DNA from: Paenibacillus sp. BIHB 4019 | GTDB taxonomy: Bacteria; Bacillota; Bacilli; Paenibacillales; Paenibacillaceae | Direction of reading: 5' to 3' | Assembly (NCBI RefSeq): GCF_002741035.1 | Contig: NZ_CP016808.1 | Span: 3,644,501 to 3,708,500, forward strand | Length of the DNA stretch: 64,000 bases | Shown: in pieces, positions 24,487 through 33,989 of the stretch | Layout of the letters: each line of letters begins with the position of its first letter | Position numbering within the stretch: the first letter of the stretch is position 1 | The notes under the pieces: generated by a model | Told to the model about the DNA's origin: nothing | The model's database searches: none | The model's input: only the letters and a program-made list of their open reading frames with translations | Made by a program: the position numbers and the translations under genes

Positions 24487-25956
24487 ATGGCGAATGACAC
24501 GAAGCTGTTCGAAGAGCTTCACCATAATGTGAAGGAATTGAGAGAGCGGATCGGGCATAGCCCGGACGTGGTCATTCGCTCGTTCATGATGGGCCGTTTG
24601 GGTTTTCAGGCTGCGCTAATCTATATCGATGGCTTGGTCGACAAGCCGATGATTCATGAGCAAGTGCTCAAGCCGCTTTTGCATCTGGAGAAAAACGCTG
24701 CCGGATATGACAGAAGGGCGACGGTAGCCGAGGCGATTATTTCGGCAGGCGAGGTGAAGGAGCAAACTCTACTTGATGCTTGTGTCATGGAGGTGTTGTC
24801 TGGCAACACCGTATTGTTTTTGGATGGGACAGATACGGCGCTCGTCATTGACACTCATGGCTGGGAGCGCCGCTCGATTGAGGAGCCGGTTTCGGAAGCG
24901 GTCGTGCGCGGCCCGCGGGACGGCTTCACCGAAACGTTGCGCAGCAATACAGCCATGCTCCGCCGCCGTATCAAAGACCCGAGCTTCACGATGGACATGT
25001 ACAAAATCGGCAGGCGCTCCCAGACCGATATCGCTTTACTGTACATTAAAGGGCTCACAGATGAAGCGCTGGTGGAAGAAACCAGAAGCAGGCTGAAGCA
25101 AATTGATATTGATGAGGTGCTGGAATCCGGTTATATCGAGCAGCTCGTTGAAGACAATGTGATGTCGCCATTTCCTCAGGTGCAAAATACCGAACGGCCT
25201 GACCGGGTGGCGGGTGCTTTAATGGAAGGACGGGTTGCTATTCTTGTCGATGGAACCCCGATTGCCCTCATTGTGCCCGTAACGTTTGCGATGATGATGA
25301 GCTCGCCAGAGGATTATTATGAGCGCTGGCTGCCTTCCTCGCTCATTCGGCTGCTGCGTTATGGAGCGGCTTTTATCGCTCTGTTCCTGCCTTCGCTGTA
25401 TATTGCTCTTATTTCCTATAACCATGGACTCATTCCAACCAAGCTGGCCATATCGATTGCGGCAGGCAGAGAGGGCGTGCCATTTCCCTCAATTGTAGAA
25501 GCGCTCATTATGGAAATTACGCTTGAAATTTTGCGCGAGGCGGGGCTGCGGCTGCCAAAGCCGATTGGACAAGCGGTTGGCATCGTCGGAGGACTTGTCA
25601 TTGGTCAAGCCGCGGTACAGGCTGCAATTGTCAGTCCGATTATGGTTATCGTCGTGGCGCTGACGGCGATATCCTCGTTTGCTTTTCCACAGTATGGGGC
25701 GGGTCTGGCGATTCGCATTTTGCGCTTTGGCATGATGATGGCGGCTGCGGTATTGGGCCTTTATGGGGTCATTTTATTTTATATTTTGATTACCGTTCAT
25801 ATGATCAGGCTTAAAAGCTTCGGCGTTCCTTACCTCTCGCCGTTTGTGCCAGCGCGCCCTTCGCAGTGGAAGGACCTTTTCCTCCGCTTTCCGCTCCATA
25901 TGTTGAAACGGCGTCCCGCCATGGTCAGCCCTCAGGACGATAAGCGGCAGAAATAG
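24487..25956 (+). CDS. Spore germination protein GerA family (A subunit)
   Basis: 489 residues from ATG 24487, seven bases after AAGGGGGTG. N-terminal cytoplasmic domain (about 1-280) with VVIRSFMMGR, NTVLFLDGTDTALVI and the second repeat GRVAILVDGTPIALIVP, then GAAFIALFLPSLYIALISYN and 4-5 membrane helices. GerA-type A subunits form the nutrient-gated channel of the germinant receptor in the spore inner membrane. First gene of a gerA-gerB-gerC operon; 18 bp to the next. The promoter was not resolved; expression in the forespore is expected from the family. Confidence 0.93.
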   Translation: MANDTKLFEELHHNVKELRERIGHSPDVVIRSFMMGRLGFQAALIYIDGLVDKPMIHEQVLKPLLHLEKNAAGYDRRATVAEAIISAGEVKEQTLLDACVMEVLSGNTVLFLDGTDTALVIDTHGWERRSIEEPVSEAVVRGPRDGFTETLRSNTAMLRRRIKDPSFTMDMYKIGRRSQTDIALLYIKGLTDEALVEETRSRLKQIDIDEVLESGYIEQLVEDNVMSPFPQVQNTERPDRVAGALMEGRVAILVDGTPIALIVPVTFAMMMSSPEDYYERWLPSSLIRLLRYGAAFIALFLPSLYIALISYNHGLIPTKLAISIAAGREGVPFPSIVEALIMEITLEILREAGLRLPKPIGQAVGIVGGLVIGQAAVQAAIVSPIMVIVVALTAISSFAFPQYGAGLAIRILRFGMMMAAAVLGLYGVILFYILITVHMIRLKSFGVPYLSPFVPARPSQWKDLFLRFPLHMLKRRPAMVSPQDDKRQK

Positions 25957-25974
25957 AGACAAGGGGAATGCAGC

Positions 25975-27093
25975 ATGAAGACAAAGGATAGGAGCAAGGA
26001 AGCGATTACCGCTACTCAAGCCGCAATGATGACGGCAAAAGCAATGATCGGCACAGGCATTCTTGTGCTGCCGCAAAGCATTGGCAAAAGTGTGGGAACG
26101 CCTGACGGATGGCTGTCTGTTCTGCTTAGCGGCATGTTGGCTATGATGTTCGGCTTCATTATTGTAAAGCTTAGCCAGCGCTTTCCCGGCAGAACCTATT
26201 ATCAATACAGCCAGGAAATTGTGGGTAAGTGGATCGGCTCCTGCGTTGGGGCTATGATGTGCCTGTATTATATTTTTTCCTCCGGCTACTTGCTGCGTGT
26301 CATGGGGGAGGTTGTGCGCATGTATTTGCTGGATAAAACGCCGATCACCATTATCATGCTGACGTTTATGGGGGTTGCCATTTATATGACGACAGCGGGG
26401 ATTAATGCGATCGCGCAGCTTATCGAGATTTTTTTGCCGATTATTGTCCTGATTATGGTTGTTTTTATTATTTTTAGCTTCGGTGACTTTGAGCTGGACA
26501 ATTTGCGTCCGATATTGGGGGAAGGCATTGCGCCGCTGCTGAAAGGAATTGAGCCATCGATTTTATCCTACAGCGGGTTTGAAGTGATGCTGTTTGTGAC
26601 GGCCTTCATGACGGATGCCAACAAGGCGCTCAAGGCGACCTTCGCCGGAATCGGCTTGACGGCGGTGTTATATACGCTGATTGTTGCGGTTGCGATTGGC
26701 TCCTTAACGGTGGAGGAGGTGCAGACTGTAACGTGGCCAACGATGTCAGTCGCGATGAATATTGAGCTGCCCGGCGGATTTTTCGAGCGATTCGAGTCTT
26801 TGTTTACCGTCTTGTGGGTTATATCGATGTTTACAGCCTTCGTGATGTACCATTATGGAGGAAGCTTGGGGTTTGGACAGCTAACGGGCAAAAATTTTCA
26901 GCTATATGCCTATTTGTCTTTGCCTTGTATTTTTTTGATTGCCATTTGGCCGAGCAATTTGAACAAGCTGTTTAAGCTTGGCGACTATATTGGTTATGCT
27001 TCGTTTTTCATGTTCGGCACCATTCCCATTATTTTTTTAATAGTGGCGGCGGTGAGGAGGGTGGGGCATGGAACTAAAAATAAGCGCGCGTAA
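25975..27093 (+). CDS. Spore germination protein GerB family (permease subunit)
   Basis: 372 residues, ten membrane segments of the APC-fold spore-permease family: AMMTAKAMIGTGILVLPQSI, PGRTYYQYSQEIVG, ISMFTAFVMYHYGG. GerB subunits bind the germinant amino acid or sugar. Ribosome site AAGGGGAATGC is close to ATG 25975. The 3' end overlaps the gerC start by 26 bp. Confidence 0.93.
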   Translation: MKTKDRSKEAITATQAAMMTAKAMIGTGILVLPQSIGKSVGTPDGWLSVLLSGMLAMMFGFIIVKLSQRFPGRTYYQYSQEIVGKWIGSCVGAMMCLYYIFSSGYLLRVMGEVVRMYLLDKTPITIIMLTFMGVAIYMTTAGINAIAQLIEIFLPIIVLIMVVFIIFSFGDFELDNLRPILGEGIAPLLKGIEPSILSYSGFEVMLFVTAFMTDANKALKATFAGIGLTAVLYTLIVAVAIGSLTVEEVQTVTWPTMSVAMNIELPGGFFERFESLFTVLWVISMFTAFVMYHYGGSLGFGQLTGKNFQLYAYLSLPCIFLIAIWPSNLNKLFKLGDYIGYASFFMFGTIPIIFLIVAAVRRVGHGTKNKRA

Positions 27094-28246
27094 TAGGTCT
27101 GTTGTGCTGCTCATGCTCGTCATTCCTTTGCTGCTGACGGGCTGCTGGGATCGTAATGAAATTGAGGAAACGGGCATTGCGCTTGGAGTTGGCATTGATT
27201 TTCCCGATGGACAAGAGGAAGGGGCCAGGCCAATTATCGCCATGACCCATCAATTTGCCTTGCCCAACCAGTTTTCGGAGAGCACCAGCAGCAAGGTGCA
27301 GAAGGATTATGTCAATATGTCCAGTGCTGGGCCAATCGTCTTCGATAACATTCGAGCGCTGTCAACCCGATCTGCAAGACCACCTAATTATGAGCATTTG
27401 CAAGTCATTGTGATTAGCGAGAAAGCGGCTCGGGAGCTAGATTTGAAAAATGTCATTAACTTTTTTCTGCGCAATACCGAAACTAGGCGTTCCATCCGCG
27501 TCGTCATTTCCCATGGAAAGGCGAGCGATATTTATCAACAGCAGAAGAGTACGAAAACCCCGGCTCTGGAGCTGCGCGAGCTAACGGACAATTATCGCAA
27601 GACGCTGCGTATCCCTCCGGCGCTAACGCTTGGCAATATGTCGGAGCATTTGACCGGCCAGTCCAGCTTTGTCATGCAAGGCGCAGCCAACTCGCCAGAA
27701 GGGGTGAAGCTCACGAGCGCAGCAGTCATTAGGGGTACGACAGCCCGGATGATCGGCTTTCTCAGTGAAATCGAGACGGTGGGGCTGAACTGGCTGCTTG
27801 GCAACAATCACTCTAATGGCATTGTGGAGGGGATTGAGCCGGACAGCGGCGCCATGCTTGGTTATGAGGTACGGAAGATGACGTCCAGCATTCAGCCAAT
27901 CGTCCAGGGGAACGAAATTTCTTTTCAGGTGAAGATTAAGACAACGGGCAAGCTGCGAGAGGATTGGGCATTTCCTGGCGACGCATTTGATGTTGATTTC
28001 ATCGATCGTGCAGAGAAGGCTACGGCGGCCATGATTAAGCAAATGGCGGAAAAAGCGCTCGCCAAGACGCAGCGCCAGTACAAGGTTGATGTAGCGGGTT
28101 TCGGCAAGCGCCTCAGCATTAAGAAGCCGGCGGTATGGAAACGGGTGAAGGATGGCTGGGAGGATCGCTTTAGCCGAGTGCCTGTTTCTATTGAGGTGGA
28201 AGTTGATATTCAGGAGTTTGGTACAAGAGGAACGAAGCGAAATTAG
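27068..28246 (+). CDS. Ger(x)C family germination lipoprotein
   Basis: 392 residues with a lipoprotein signal (VIPLLLTGCWDRNEIEETGI, Cys about 24) and the family start WDRxEIE. GerC lipoproteins sit on the outer face of the spore inner membrane and complete the receptor complex. Ribosome site GAGGAGGGTGGGGC lies inside the gerB end. Last gene of the operon; a hairpin at 28591-28630 is the first plausible terminator downstream. Confidence 0.93.
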   Translation: MELKISARNRSVVLLMLVIPLLLTGCWDRNEIEETGIALGVGIDFPDGQEEGARPIIAMTHQFALPNQFSESTSSKVQKDYVNMSSAGPIVFDNIRALSTRSARPPNYEHLQVIVISEKAARELDLKNVINFFLRNTETRRSIRVVISHGKASDIYQQQKSTKTPALELRELTDNYRKTLRIPPALTLGNMSEHLTGQSSFVMQGAANSPEGVKLTSAAVIRGTTARMIGFLSEIETVGLNWLLGNNHSNGIVEGIEPDSGAMLGYEVRKMTSSIQPIVQGNEISFQVKIKTTGKLREDWAFPGDAFDVDFIDRAEKATAAMIKQMAEKALAKTQRQYKVDVAGFGKRLSIKKPAVWKRVKDGWEDRFSRVPVSIEVEVDIQEFGTRGTKRN

Positions 28247-28456
28247 ACTGCGTTGAAGACTAGGAGGATATAGTCGACAGCGCGGTATTTACATTGTAAG
28301 AAATAGAATGAAAATATAAATTCCCCTATTTCTTTATGGTAGAATTGTCAAGAATAATGCTATTTAGCTTATGTAATGGTGCCTAAAGCGCTAGAATCTA
28401 TCATTATTTTTAGCGATACAGTTATAGCGATATTATAGAAGGGGATTTTTACGGCC

Positions 28457-28633
28457 ATGGACAATGGAGCAACTGTGACGTTCAAGGAAGTGAAGCCAGG
28501 CTTTAACTCTGCCCTTGCCTTGGACACGGGCGGCATGCAGCAGGGTTTATTGGCTAGGACGATTCTAAAACGTTTCATAATAACGACTAGGCAAAAGGCA
28601 TCTGTATCTTGCAGGTGTCTTTTGCTGTTTTGA
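28457..28633 (+). CDS. Possible small ORF (58 aa), low confidence
   Basis: Within the 710-bp gene-free region 28247-28956, an ATG at 28457 with GAAGGGGA upstream opens 58 codons (starting MDNGATVTFKEVKPGFNSAL). I do not recognise it. Its last 14 codons overlap a terminator hairpin, which argues against the full length being real; it may be a remnant. The rest of this region holds two terminators and the promoter area of the next gene. Confidence 0.25.
   Translation: MDNGATVTFKEVKPGFNSALALDTGGMQQGLLARTILKRFIITTRQKASVSCRCLLLF
28591..28630 (+). terminator. Hairpin terminator, probably end of the ger operon
   Basis: GCAAAAGGCATCTG pairs with CAGGTGTCTTTTGC (two G-U pairs) followed by a T-rich stretch. 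Confidence 0.6.
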
Positions 28634-28778
28634 GATGAACTGAAACGTCCAGCAGGGCAGGAAATAAGATGAATGATGTCGAATCATTTTAAAGGCTTGA
28701 TTGGATCTGTAAGTGCTTGTGCAGCTGAATGATTCCTCTCATTTTATATTGTATAAACTTAATATCGTACAAATTTGC

Positions 28779-28807
28779 AACGCTTGGTGTCCCGAGCGTT
28801 TTTTTTG
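28779..28807 (+). terminator. Second hairpin terminator before the btr-like gene
   Basis: AACGCT...AGCGTT stem with an eight-T run. Together with 28591-28630 it brackets about 150 bp with no gene recognised. Confidence 0.6.
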
Positions 28808-28956
28808 CATGCAAAAGAAAAACATGCGCGAAGCAGCGCCTTTTTTCCCTATGCCCATAAATTTTCAAGGCTATAGCTATTTTTTTATATAATCGGGATA
28901 ATAGTGGTTAGTATAATAGAAGGTCCATAAATAGATCATATCGGGGGGCTGTTAGG

Positions 28957-30612
28957 ATGATTCATGTTGAGTTGGAGTGGGCGGAGTCTCATTTTCCACT
29001 ATATGCGGCTGCCAGCATCCATTCGCTGTACAGCACTTCAAATATGCCCATATATAAAATAAACGAGAATGCAGCCTCGCTCCTGGGAATTGCCAGCGGG
29101 AAAGGCACGCTTATGATGAACGATCAGACGTATGAGCTGACAGAGGGCAGTGTTATCGTCCTCCCAGCCCAAAGCCACGTCGCTTTAGTAACTAGCTCGG
29201 TGCAGCCGCTGCATGCCTATAAGCTGGTCATTGGCACCATCGAGCAGCAGCGCTCTTTATCTGCGGGTGCCGTCGTACGGAAAAGCGAAATCGCTGGCGG
29301 CCTGAATAGCCTTTTTATTCTCCATGCGCCAGCCGTTGTCTCGCAGATGGAGGAGCTGTATGTCCATCGACTGCCTGCACATGAGGTACGTCATATGCAA
29401 AATCAAATTTTATTTCACCAAATTCTGCTGTACTTGCTGGAGCAGATGGACGCCAAATATGCTACGAGCGACAAACCGTCAATGGAGCGAAGCGTCGCAT
29501 ATTTAGAAAACCATTTTAATGAAAAAATAACACGTGAGCAGCTCGCGGCAATGGCTGGGGTAAGTCCGTCGCATTATTCGACCTTGTTTAAGCAGCTTAA
29601 CGGCTTTTCGCCTAATGAATATTTGTCACGGCTGCGCGTCCACCGCGCCAAGGAGCTGTTAATTACCGGTTCCGGCACGCTTAGGGAAATTGCGCTTAAA
29701 GTAGGCTATCATGATGAGTTTTATTTGAGCCGGCGCTTCAAACAGCAGACGGGTGCTGCTCCTTCAGGATACAGCCGAGACTCCTTGCAGCATGTAGCCG
29801 TGCTGCTCCTTCCTTACGCCAGCCATTTAATGCTGCTTGGTCTGGAGCCTGCCGTTACGATTACAGAAAGCAGCGAATTTGTGAGTACCGCAAATATGCC
29901 GCCCCCGCAAACGATGCGCTTCATCCATGCCGAGAGCTCGCCTGAACAGGTGAAATCGGTATTGCTGGACGCCAAGGTGGAGCTCATTATTGCCGCGAAG
30001 CAGCATTTGCAGCAGTATGGGCTTAGGCCTGAGCAACTGAGAGCGATAGCGCCTGTCGTAGAAATTTCGTGGATGGACATGGGGTGGAAGGAGCATTTGC
30101 GGCTCATAGCCCAAGCGGTTCAGCGAGTGAGTGTGGCCGAGCAGTGGCTGCATACGTTTGAGCAGGAGGAGCAGGAGGCGCGTGCTCTCGTCCAGCAAAG
30201 CCCCGCCGCGCGCGAGATCATTACCATACTGGTCATTAAGCCGGAGCGGCTGCTCATATACGGGGCGCGGAATGTAGGGTATGTGCTGTATCAATCTCTA
30301 GGCCTGCGGCCGCCTACCCGAATTGCGGAGGAAATGGACAAGCTGGGAGAGCAATTTCATTCTGTGCCGATTGAGGCAGCGGAGCTTGCTGAATATGCGG
30401 GGGACCGGATCATCGTCATTGCGTTTCCAGATGAGAAGGGCTCAACGCTCCATGCGCAGAAAACGTTTGAGTCGCCGTATTGGCTCAGCCTTCCCGCAGT
30501 GAAGCAAAAGAAAGTCCATGTGCTGGATAAGGACGAATGGGTGCCATACAACCCGATTTCGATTAGGCTGCAGCTTGGACGTGCGGTAGCTTTATTTACG
30601 GGCAGCCAATAG
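28957..30612 (+). CDS. AraC-type regulator fused to a siderophore-binding domain (Btr-like)
   Basis: 551 residues. Order: cupin-like N-terminal sensor (about 1-130), AraC double HTH (about 175-275: ITREQLAAMAGVSPSHYSTLF, LREIALKVGYHDEFYLSRRFKQQTG), then a class III periplasmic-binding-protein domain (about 280-551: HVAVLLLPYASHLMLLGLEP, KVELIIAAKQH, WLSLPAVKQKKVHVLD) without a signal peptide. In Bacillus Btr this layout binds a ferric siderophore in the cytoplasm and activates the uptake genes. The genes that follow encode a siderophore-binding lipoprotein and two permeases, supporting the same role. Confidence 0.9.
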   Translation: MIHVELEWAESHFPLYAAASIHSLYSTSNMPIYKINENAASLLGIASGKGTLMMNDQTYELTEGSVIVLPAQSHVALVTSSVQPLHAYKLVIGTIEQQRSLSAGAVVRKSEIAGGLNSLFILHAPAVVSQMEELYVHRLPAHEVRHMQNQILFHQILLYLLEQMDAKYATSDKPSMERSVAYLENHFNEKITREQLAAMAGVSPSHYSTLFKQLNGFSPNEYLSRLRVHRAKELLITGSGTLREIALKVGYHDEFYLSRRFKQQTGAAPSGYSRDSLQHVAVLLLPYASHLMLLGLEPAVTITESSEFVSTANMPPPQTMRFIHAESSPEQVKSVLLDAKVELIIAAKQHLQQYGLRPEQLRAIAPVVEISWMDMGWKEHLRLIAQAVQRVSVAEQWLHTFEQEEQEARALVQQSPAAREIITILVIKPERLLIYGARNVGYVLYQSLGLRPPTRIAEEMDKLGEQFHSVPIEAAELAEYAGDRIIVIAFPDEKGSTLHAQKTFESPYWLSLPAVKQKKVHVLDKDEWVPYNPISIRLQLGRAVALFTGSQ

Positions 30613-30682
30613 TCCAAGCTATTTTTCAAACAAAAAGGCATGGCTTGGCGCATAGGTGGCCTCTATAATGATGAAAGCAAAT

Positions 30683-30701
30683 GCGAATGATTTTCATAAT
30701 C
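30683..30701. promoter_or_regulatory. Fur box
   Basis: GCGAATGATTTTCATAATC matches 14 of 19 positions of the classical Fur consensus GATAATGATAATCATTATC, including the inverted ATGAT/TCAT core. It lies 180-197 bp upstream of the siderophore-binding lipoprotein start. Confidence 0.75.
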
Positions 30702-30708
30702 ACAAGGT

Positions 30709-30820
30709 GAAACGGCTGTCGCCGTCCATTGATGGTGCAGCGCGTTTACCTATATTTCAAGCGTAAACGGACGAAACCCGTTCTCTGGCGGCAAAGCTAC
30801 CGTTACGCGGTGAAATATAG
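30709..30820. repeat. Interspersed repeat/hairpin in the 5' leader of the siderophore operon
   Basis: Contains an inverted repeat: CTATATTTCAAGCGTAAACG (arm 30750-30770) against CGTTACGCGGTGAAATATAG (arm 30800-30820), 29-nt loop. Its first 19 bp, GAAACGGCTGTCGCCGTCC (30709-30727), recur exactly at 61075-61093, and GGCAAAGC...GTGAAATATAG-like sequence recurs there too, so it belongs to a dispersed family. Confidence 0.7.
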
Positions 30821-30879
30821 AGAAAGGATAGAAAAATTATATGCATTTTTATATTTTCAAAAAGGGAGAGAGTCATCTT

Positions 30880-31857
30880 ATGAAAAAGCTTTTTATTCCG
30901 CTTCTACTTCTTATGGCGGTTGCACTTAGCGCTTGCGGCGGAAATCAAGCAGGCAATGCCGGAGCTGCAGGCAATGCGGGAAACAGCAGCAATACGGGCA
31001 ATACGAGCGCGTCAGCTGCACCTTCGGCAGAGGCGGAATCTGCAACGTTTACGTATCAATCCGAGAATGGTCCAGTCGAGGTGCCGACAAATCCGCAGCG
31101 CGTCGTCGTGCTGACGAGATTTTTGACGGGCAACGTCATGGCTCTGGATGTACCTTTAGTCGGTGCGGATGAAATGTCCAAGGCGAACCCGAATTTTGAA
31201 GAGAGGCTAAAGGATGTTGAGGCGGTTTCCGATGAAAGTGTTGAAAAAATCATCGAGCTGCAGCCTGATCTGATTATCGGGCTTTCCGACATTAAAAATA
31301 TTGATAAATTCAAGCAAATCGCGCCTACGGTTACTTTTACTTACAACAAGGTCGATTATTTGACGCAGCAGCTTGAAATCGGCAAATTGCTCAATAAAGA
31401 AAAAGAAGCGCAAGCCTGGGTCGATGATTTTTCCGCAAGAACGAAAAAAGCGGGCGAAGAAATTAGAGCGAAGGTCGGCGACAATGTGACGGTTTCGGTT
31501 ATCGAAACGTTCAATAAGCAGCTGTACGTTTACGGCTACAATTTTGGCCGCGGCACTGAGCTGCTTTATGGCGATCTTGGTCTTGGCATGCCGGAAAAAG
31601 TGAAGGAAGGCACGAAAACGGACGGTTATTTCGCCGTATCGACGGAAGTTCTGAAGGATTATATGGGCGATTACGTCATTTTCAGTAAAAATGCGGATGA
31701 AGACAACTCATTCCAAAATACCGAAATTTACAAAAGCGTCCCTGCCGTCGTCAACAACCACGTATTCGAGGTCGATGCGAAAGGGTTTTATTTCAACGAT
31801 CCATTGAGCTTGGAATATCAGCTTGAGTTTTTCAGAAAAAGCTTTCTCGGACAATAA
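30880..31857 (+). CDS. Ferric-siderophore ABC transporter substrate-binding lipoprotein
   Basis: 325 residues from ATG 30880 behind AAAGGGAGAGAG; the in-frame ATG at 30841 lacks a site. Lipobox MAVALSACGGN, an Asn/Gly/Ala/Ser linker, then the class III binding fold: GPVEVPTNPQRVVVL, IIELQPDLIIGLSD, ending KAFYF-like NDPLSLEYQLEFF. FecB/FhuD-type receptor anchored to the outer face of the membrane. First gene of a three-gene uptake operon under the Fur box at 30683 and probably the Btr-like activator. No ATPase gene is present, so it likely shares one encoded elsewhere. Confidence 0.92.
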   Translation: MKKLFIPLLLLMAVALSACGGNQAGNAGAAGNAGNSSNTGNTSASAAPSAEAESATFTYQSENGPVEVPTNPQRVVVLTRFLTGNVMALDVPLVGADEMSKANPNFEERLKDVEAVSDESVEKIIELQPDLIIGLSDIKNIDKFKQIAPTVTFTYNKVDYLTQQLEIGKLLNKEKEAQAWVDDFSARTKKAGEEIRAKVGDNVTVSVIETFNKQLYVYGYNFGRGTELLYGDLGLGMPEKVKEGTKTDGYFAVSTEVLKDYMGDYVIFSKNADEDNSFQNTEIYKSVPAVVNNHVFEVDAKGFYFNDPLSLEYQLEFFRKSFLGQ

Positions 31858-31890
31858 TCCTATCCCATTTGAAGAAAAGATGAGATTGAA

Positions 31891-32898
31891 TTGAAAAAGA
31901 AACAAGGCGCAATTTCGTTTTCCTGGAAGCTGGCCGGCAGCGCACTGCTGCTGGTCGTTTGCTTCATTCTTTCGCTTCTATTAGGAGCGAAGGAAATTCA
32001 TTTGCAGGACTTATGGCTCGCCATCGCAACCGATTCCAAGGCCGACAATCTTCTCGTCCTGCGTGAAATTCGGGTGCCGCGCGAGCTGGCCGCTATTCTG
32101 GTTGGAGCGGCTTTTGCTGTATCTGGCGCGATCATGCAAGGAATAACCCGCAATCCGCTCGCTGATCCGGGCTTGCTAGGCTTAACCTCGGGTGCGAACA
32201 TGGGTCTGGCGCTGACCTTTATATTTTTGCCAGGGTTAGGTTACTTCGGCATGATGATTGCCTGCTTTTTAGGCGCGGCTTTGGGGGCCGCTTTAGTGCT
32301 CATCCTTAGCTCTATGCGCCGGGGCAGCCTTTCTCCAATGCGGATCGTGCTGGCGGGCGCGGCGATTTCAGCTTTTCTCTACGCCATTTCAAGCGGTATC
32401 AGTCTGGCTTTCAAAATATCCAAGGATGTGTCCATGTGGACGGCTGGCGGCTTGATTGGCACGACTTGGGGACAGCTTCAAGCGATCGCTCCGGTTATTT
32501 TGATCGGCATGCTGGTGGCGCTTATGCTCTCGAGCCAGCTGACGATTTTGAGCCTAAGCGATGATGTGGCGGTTGGTCTCGGGCAAAAGCTTGTACAAAT
32601 CAAAGCGATTTTGTTTGTTCTTATCATTATGCTTACGGGGGCGGCGGTTGCGCTGGTTGGGAACATTGCTTTCGTAGGCTTAATGATTCCCCATATCGTT
32701 CGCTTGGTCGTTGGAACCGACTATCGGTATATTATGCCGATTTCGGTATTTACAGGCGCTTCCTTTATGCTGCTTGCCGATACGCTTGCCCGTACCATTA
32801 ATGCGCCTTATGAGACGCCAATGGCCGCGATTGTGGCGATGGTGGGCTTGCCTTTTTTCCTGATTGTCGTGCGTAAAGGAGGCAAAGCTTTCTCATGA
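31891..32898 (+). CDS. Iron-siderophore ABC permease (FecCD family)
   Basis: 335 residues from TTG 31891; an ATG at 31880 is out of frame and closes at once. FecCD signatures: LREIRVPRELAAILVGAAFA, GITRNPLADPGLLGLTSGAN, VGNIAFVGLMIPHIVRLVVG; about nine to ten TM segments. Membrane half of the transporter, heterodimer with the next gene product. Overlaps the next start (TCATGA). Confidence 0.93.
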   Translation: MKKKQGAISFSWKLAGSALLLVVCFILSLLLGAKEIHLQDLWLAIATDSKADNLLVLREIRVPRELAAILVGAAFAVSGAIMQGITRNPLADPGLLGLTSGANMGLALTFIFLPGLGYFGMMIACFLGAALGAALVLILSSMRRGSLSPMRIVLAGAAISAFLYAISSGISLAFKISKDVSMWTAGGLIGTTWGQLQAIAPVILIGMLVALMLSSQLTILSLSDDVAVGLGQKLVQIKAILFVLIIMLTGAAVALVGNIAFVGLMIPHIVRLVVGTDYRYIMPISVFTGASFMLLADTLARTINAPYETPMAAIVAMVGLPFFLIVVRKGGKAFS

Positions 32899-33902
32899 TT
32901 CCACGTACACTAGCTCGTAAACAACGTTTGATTTTGCTTGTCGGCTTAGGCTTAATAGCCGTGGTTGCGGTTGTGAGCATGGGCTTAGGCTATGCTTCCC
33001 TGTCCTTTGACAGGCTGCTTCCCGTTTTGCTTGGGCAAGGCACATTTAAAGAGGAGTTTGTGCTGTTTTCGGTACGGCTGCCGCGCATCTTTATTACCTT
33101 GCTTTCAGGAATGGCGCTCGCTTTATCCGGTTCAATTTTGCAAAGCGTAACTCGCAACGAACTGGCGGACCCGGGCATCATCGGCATTAATTCAGGCGCA
33201 GGCGTAGGCATTGCGATTTTCTTTCTATATGTTCCGGTGAGCGTCGGATCGTTTGTGTATGTTTTGCCGTTAGTTGCCTTTATCGGGGCATTGCTTACGG
33301 CTGCATTAATTTATGCTTTCTCGTACAGCAGAAGCCGCGGTCTTGATCCGATACGTCTGGTGCTGGTCGGCGTCGGTTTTTCTCTGGCGCTGTCTGGTAT
33401 TATGATTGTCATCATTTCCGCAGCGGAACGCTCCAAGGTCGATTTTATATCCAAGTGGCTGGCAGGAAACATATGGGGAACGGATTGGCCATTTATTTGG
33501 GCACTGCTACCTTGGCTCATCCTGCTTATTCCATTCACTCTGTATAAAGCTCAGCGGCTCAATCTGCTCAGCTTGAACGAGGAGTCGGCGCGGGGTGTCG
33601 GCTTGAATCTTGAACGTGAGCGTCTCATGCTGATTGTCACTGCCGTAGCCTCTGCTGCTGCTGCGGTATCAGTGACGGGCGGCATCGCCTTCGTGGGGCT
33701 AATGGCTCCGCATATTGCAAAGACGCTGGTTGGGCCGCGCAATCAGCTGTTTATTCCGGTCGCTGTGCTGCTCGGAGGGCTGCTGCTGCTGCTCTCGGAT
33801 ACGATTGGCCGCAACATTGTCGATCCTGATGGTATCCCGGCTGGCATCATGGTATCGTTGATCGGCGTACCGTATTTTGCATATTTGCTTTTGAAAAAAT
33901 AG
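32895..33902 (+). CDS. Iron-siderophore ABC permease (FecCD family), second subunit
   Basis: 335 residues, ATG 32895 inside the end of the preceding permease gene. LFSVRLPRIFITLLSGMALA, VTRNELADPGIIGINSGAG, TGGIAFVGLMAPHIAKTLVG identify FecCD. The two permeases plus lipoprotein resemble the YfiYZ-YfhA type of Bacillus hydroxamate uptake, which also lacks a dedicated ATPase. A terminator follows within 20 bp. Confidence 0.93.
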   Translation: MIPRTLARKQRLILLVGLGLIAVVAVVSMGLGYASLSFDRLLPVLLGQGTFKEEFVLFSVRLPRIFITLLSGMALALSGSILQSVTRNELADPGIIGINSGAGVGIAIFFLYVPVSVGSFVYVLPLVAFIGALLTAALIYAFSYSRSRGLDPIRLVLVGVGFSLALSGIMIVIISAAERSKVDFISKWLAGNIWGTDWPFIWALLPWLILLIPFTLYKAQRLNLLSLNEESARGVGLNLERERLMLIVTAVASAAAAVSVTGGIAFVGLMAPHIAKTLVGPRNQLFIPVAVLLGGLLLLLSDTIGRNIVDPDGIPAGIMVSLIGVPYFAYLLLKK

Positions 33903-33917
33903 CGTGGCTTCAGCACG

Positions 33918-33966
33918 AAAAGCCCTGCCCCATGTGGAAGAAGTTCCACTGGAGCAGGGCTTTTTC
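33918..33966 (+). terminator. Terminator of the siderophore uptake operon
   Basis: AAAAGCCCTGCCCC pairs with the arm GGAGCAGGGCTTTTT, inner stem TGGAA/TTCCA, T-run. Confidence 0.85.
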
Positions 33967-33989
33967 TGCATGAATCTATTCAAATTTAT

